Assembly: GCA_002238825.1 (NCBI GenBank)
Contig: MPNC01000022.1
Span: forward strand, 1 to 34,246
DNA: 34,246 nucleotides
DNA from: SAR202 cluster bacterium bin87
Lineage (GTDB): Bacteria > Chloroflexota > Dehalococcoidia > Lucifugimonadales > UBA3495
Direction: 5' to 3'
This document shows, in pieces, positions 34,184-34,246 of the stretch. A model generated the notes under the pieces. It worked only from the letters and a program-made list of their open reading frames with translations. It had not been told where the DNA came from and made no database searches. Positions within the stretch are counted from its first letter, which is position 1. Every line of letters starts with the position of its first letter. Made by a program: the position numbers and the translations under genes.

Positions 34184-34246
34184 ATGACCGCAACCCTCAT
34201 GACCGCAACCCTCATCGGATACGCGCGTTGTTCCACCGACCAGCAG
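34184..34246 (+). CDS. tnpR: Serine recombinase / resolvase, 3' partial
   Basis: The window ends 21 codons into the gene: MTATLMTATLIGYARCSTDQ, then Q. GYARCSTDQQ is the start of the serine resolvase catalytic domain with the nucleophile Ser. The first 15 bases (ATGACCGCAACCCTC) are exactly duplicated, so two ATGs (34184, 34199) are possible. It is divergent from the tnpA remnant, the usual Tn3 arrangement, with the 34008-34183 gap in the place of a res site. There, GTCTC and GAGAC arms and two GTAC-containing motifs are seen, but no site could be defined. Confidence 0.8.
   Translation, partial: MTATLMTATLIGYARCSTDQQ

Overview
The window is 34 kb of GC-rich bacterial DNA with a patchwork, accessory-island character. 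It carries no rRNA, tRNA or core-metabolism gene that I can recognise. No gene fixes the phylum. The high GC, abundant GTG starts, strong Shine-Dalgarno sites and density of decayed transposons suit a free-living or symbiotic bacterium with a large flexible genome. Any narrower placement would be a guess.

Layout. 1-1767: tail of a zinc-cluster/coiled-coil protein, then 1.4 kb of gene-poor DNA. 1768-5517 (minus): two large winged-helix proteins, one ending in a replication-relaxation-like nuclease fold. 6109-10052 (plus): a three-gene cassette, NERD nuclease, UvrD-type helicase and a second NERD-like protein whose active site is lost, with a possible leader peptide and terminator before the third gene. 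10359-11190: brnT toxin and a BrnA antitoxin fused to a DUF433 domain. 11513-15658 (minus): a 1186-residue helical protein of unknown function and a DUF2513-like protein, with a decayed gene fragment upstream. 16044-17407 (minus): tyrosine recombinase coupled to a small helix-turn-helix protein. 17459-18432: small coupled ORF and a broken IstB/DnaC-type ATPase. 18921-21633 (minus): a second winged-helix pair, paralogous to the first, preceded by a zinc-cluster protein. 22000-22490: integrase pseudogene. 22486-25023 (minus): helicase/primase-type ATPase with small neighbours. 25131-26182: small ORFs, one with a helix-turn-helix. 26175-27190 (minus): IS21 end whose IstA frame continues into a PD-(D/E)XK nuclease domain. 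27191-29265 (minus): small genes and a DEAD/DEAH helicase broken by two frameshifts and cut off by that IS21 end. 30067-31140: zinc-ribbon plus papain-like protein. 31143-31393: IstB scrap. 31582-32664 (minus): small protein and a Doc/antitoxin pair. 32695-33626: complete IS5-type element. 33740-34246: Tn3-type remnants, a decayed tnpA N-terminus and the start of a serine resolvase.

How the parts may work together. Three strands stand out: nuclease-helicase cassettes (NERD/UvrD, the DEAD helicase operon), toxin-antitoxin pairs (BrnT/BrnA, Doc), and plasmid or integrative-element functions (replication-relaxation-like pairs, primase-helicase-like ATPase, tyrosine and serine recombinases). Together they suggest a defence/mobility island. 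The best candidates for something undescribed are the NERD-UvrD-pseudoNERD cassette, the 1186-residue protein with its DUF2513 partner, and the two paralogous winged-helix gene pairs, each with a tandem repeat in its internal spacer. Assignments come from motifs read by eye; no database search was possible.
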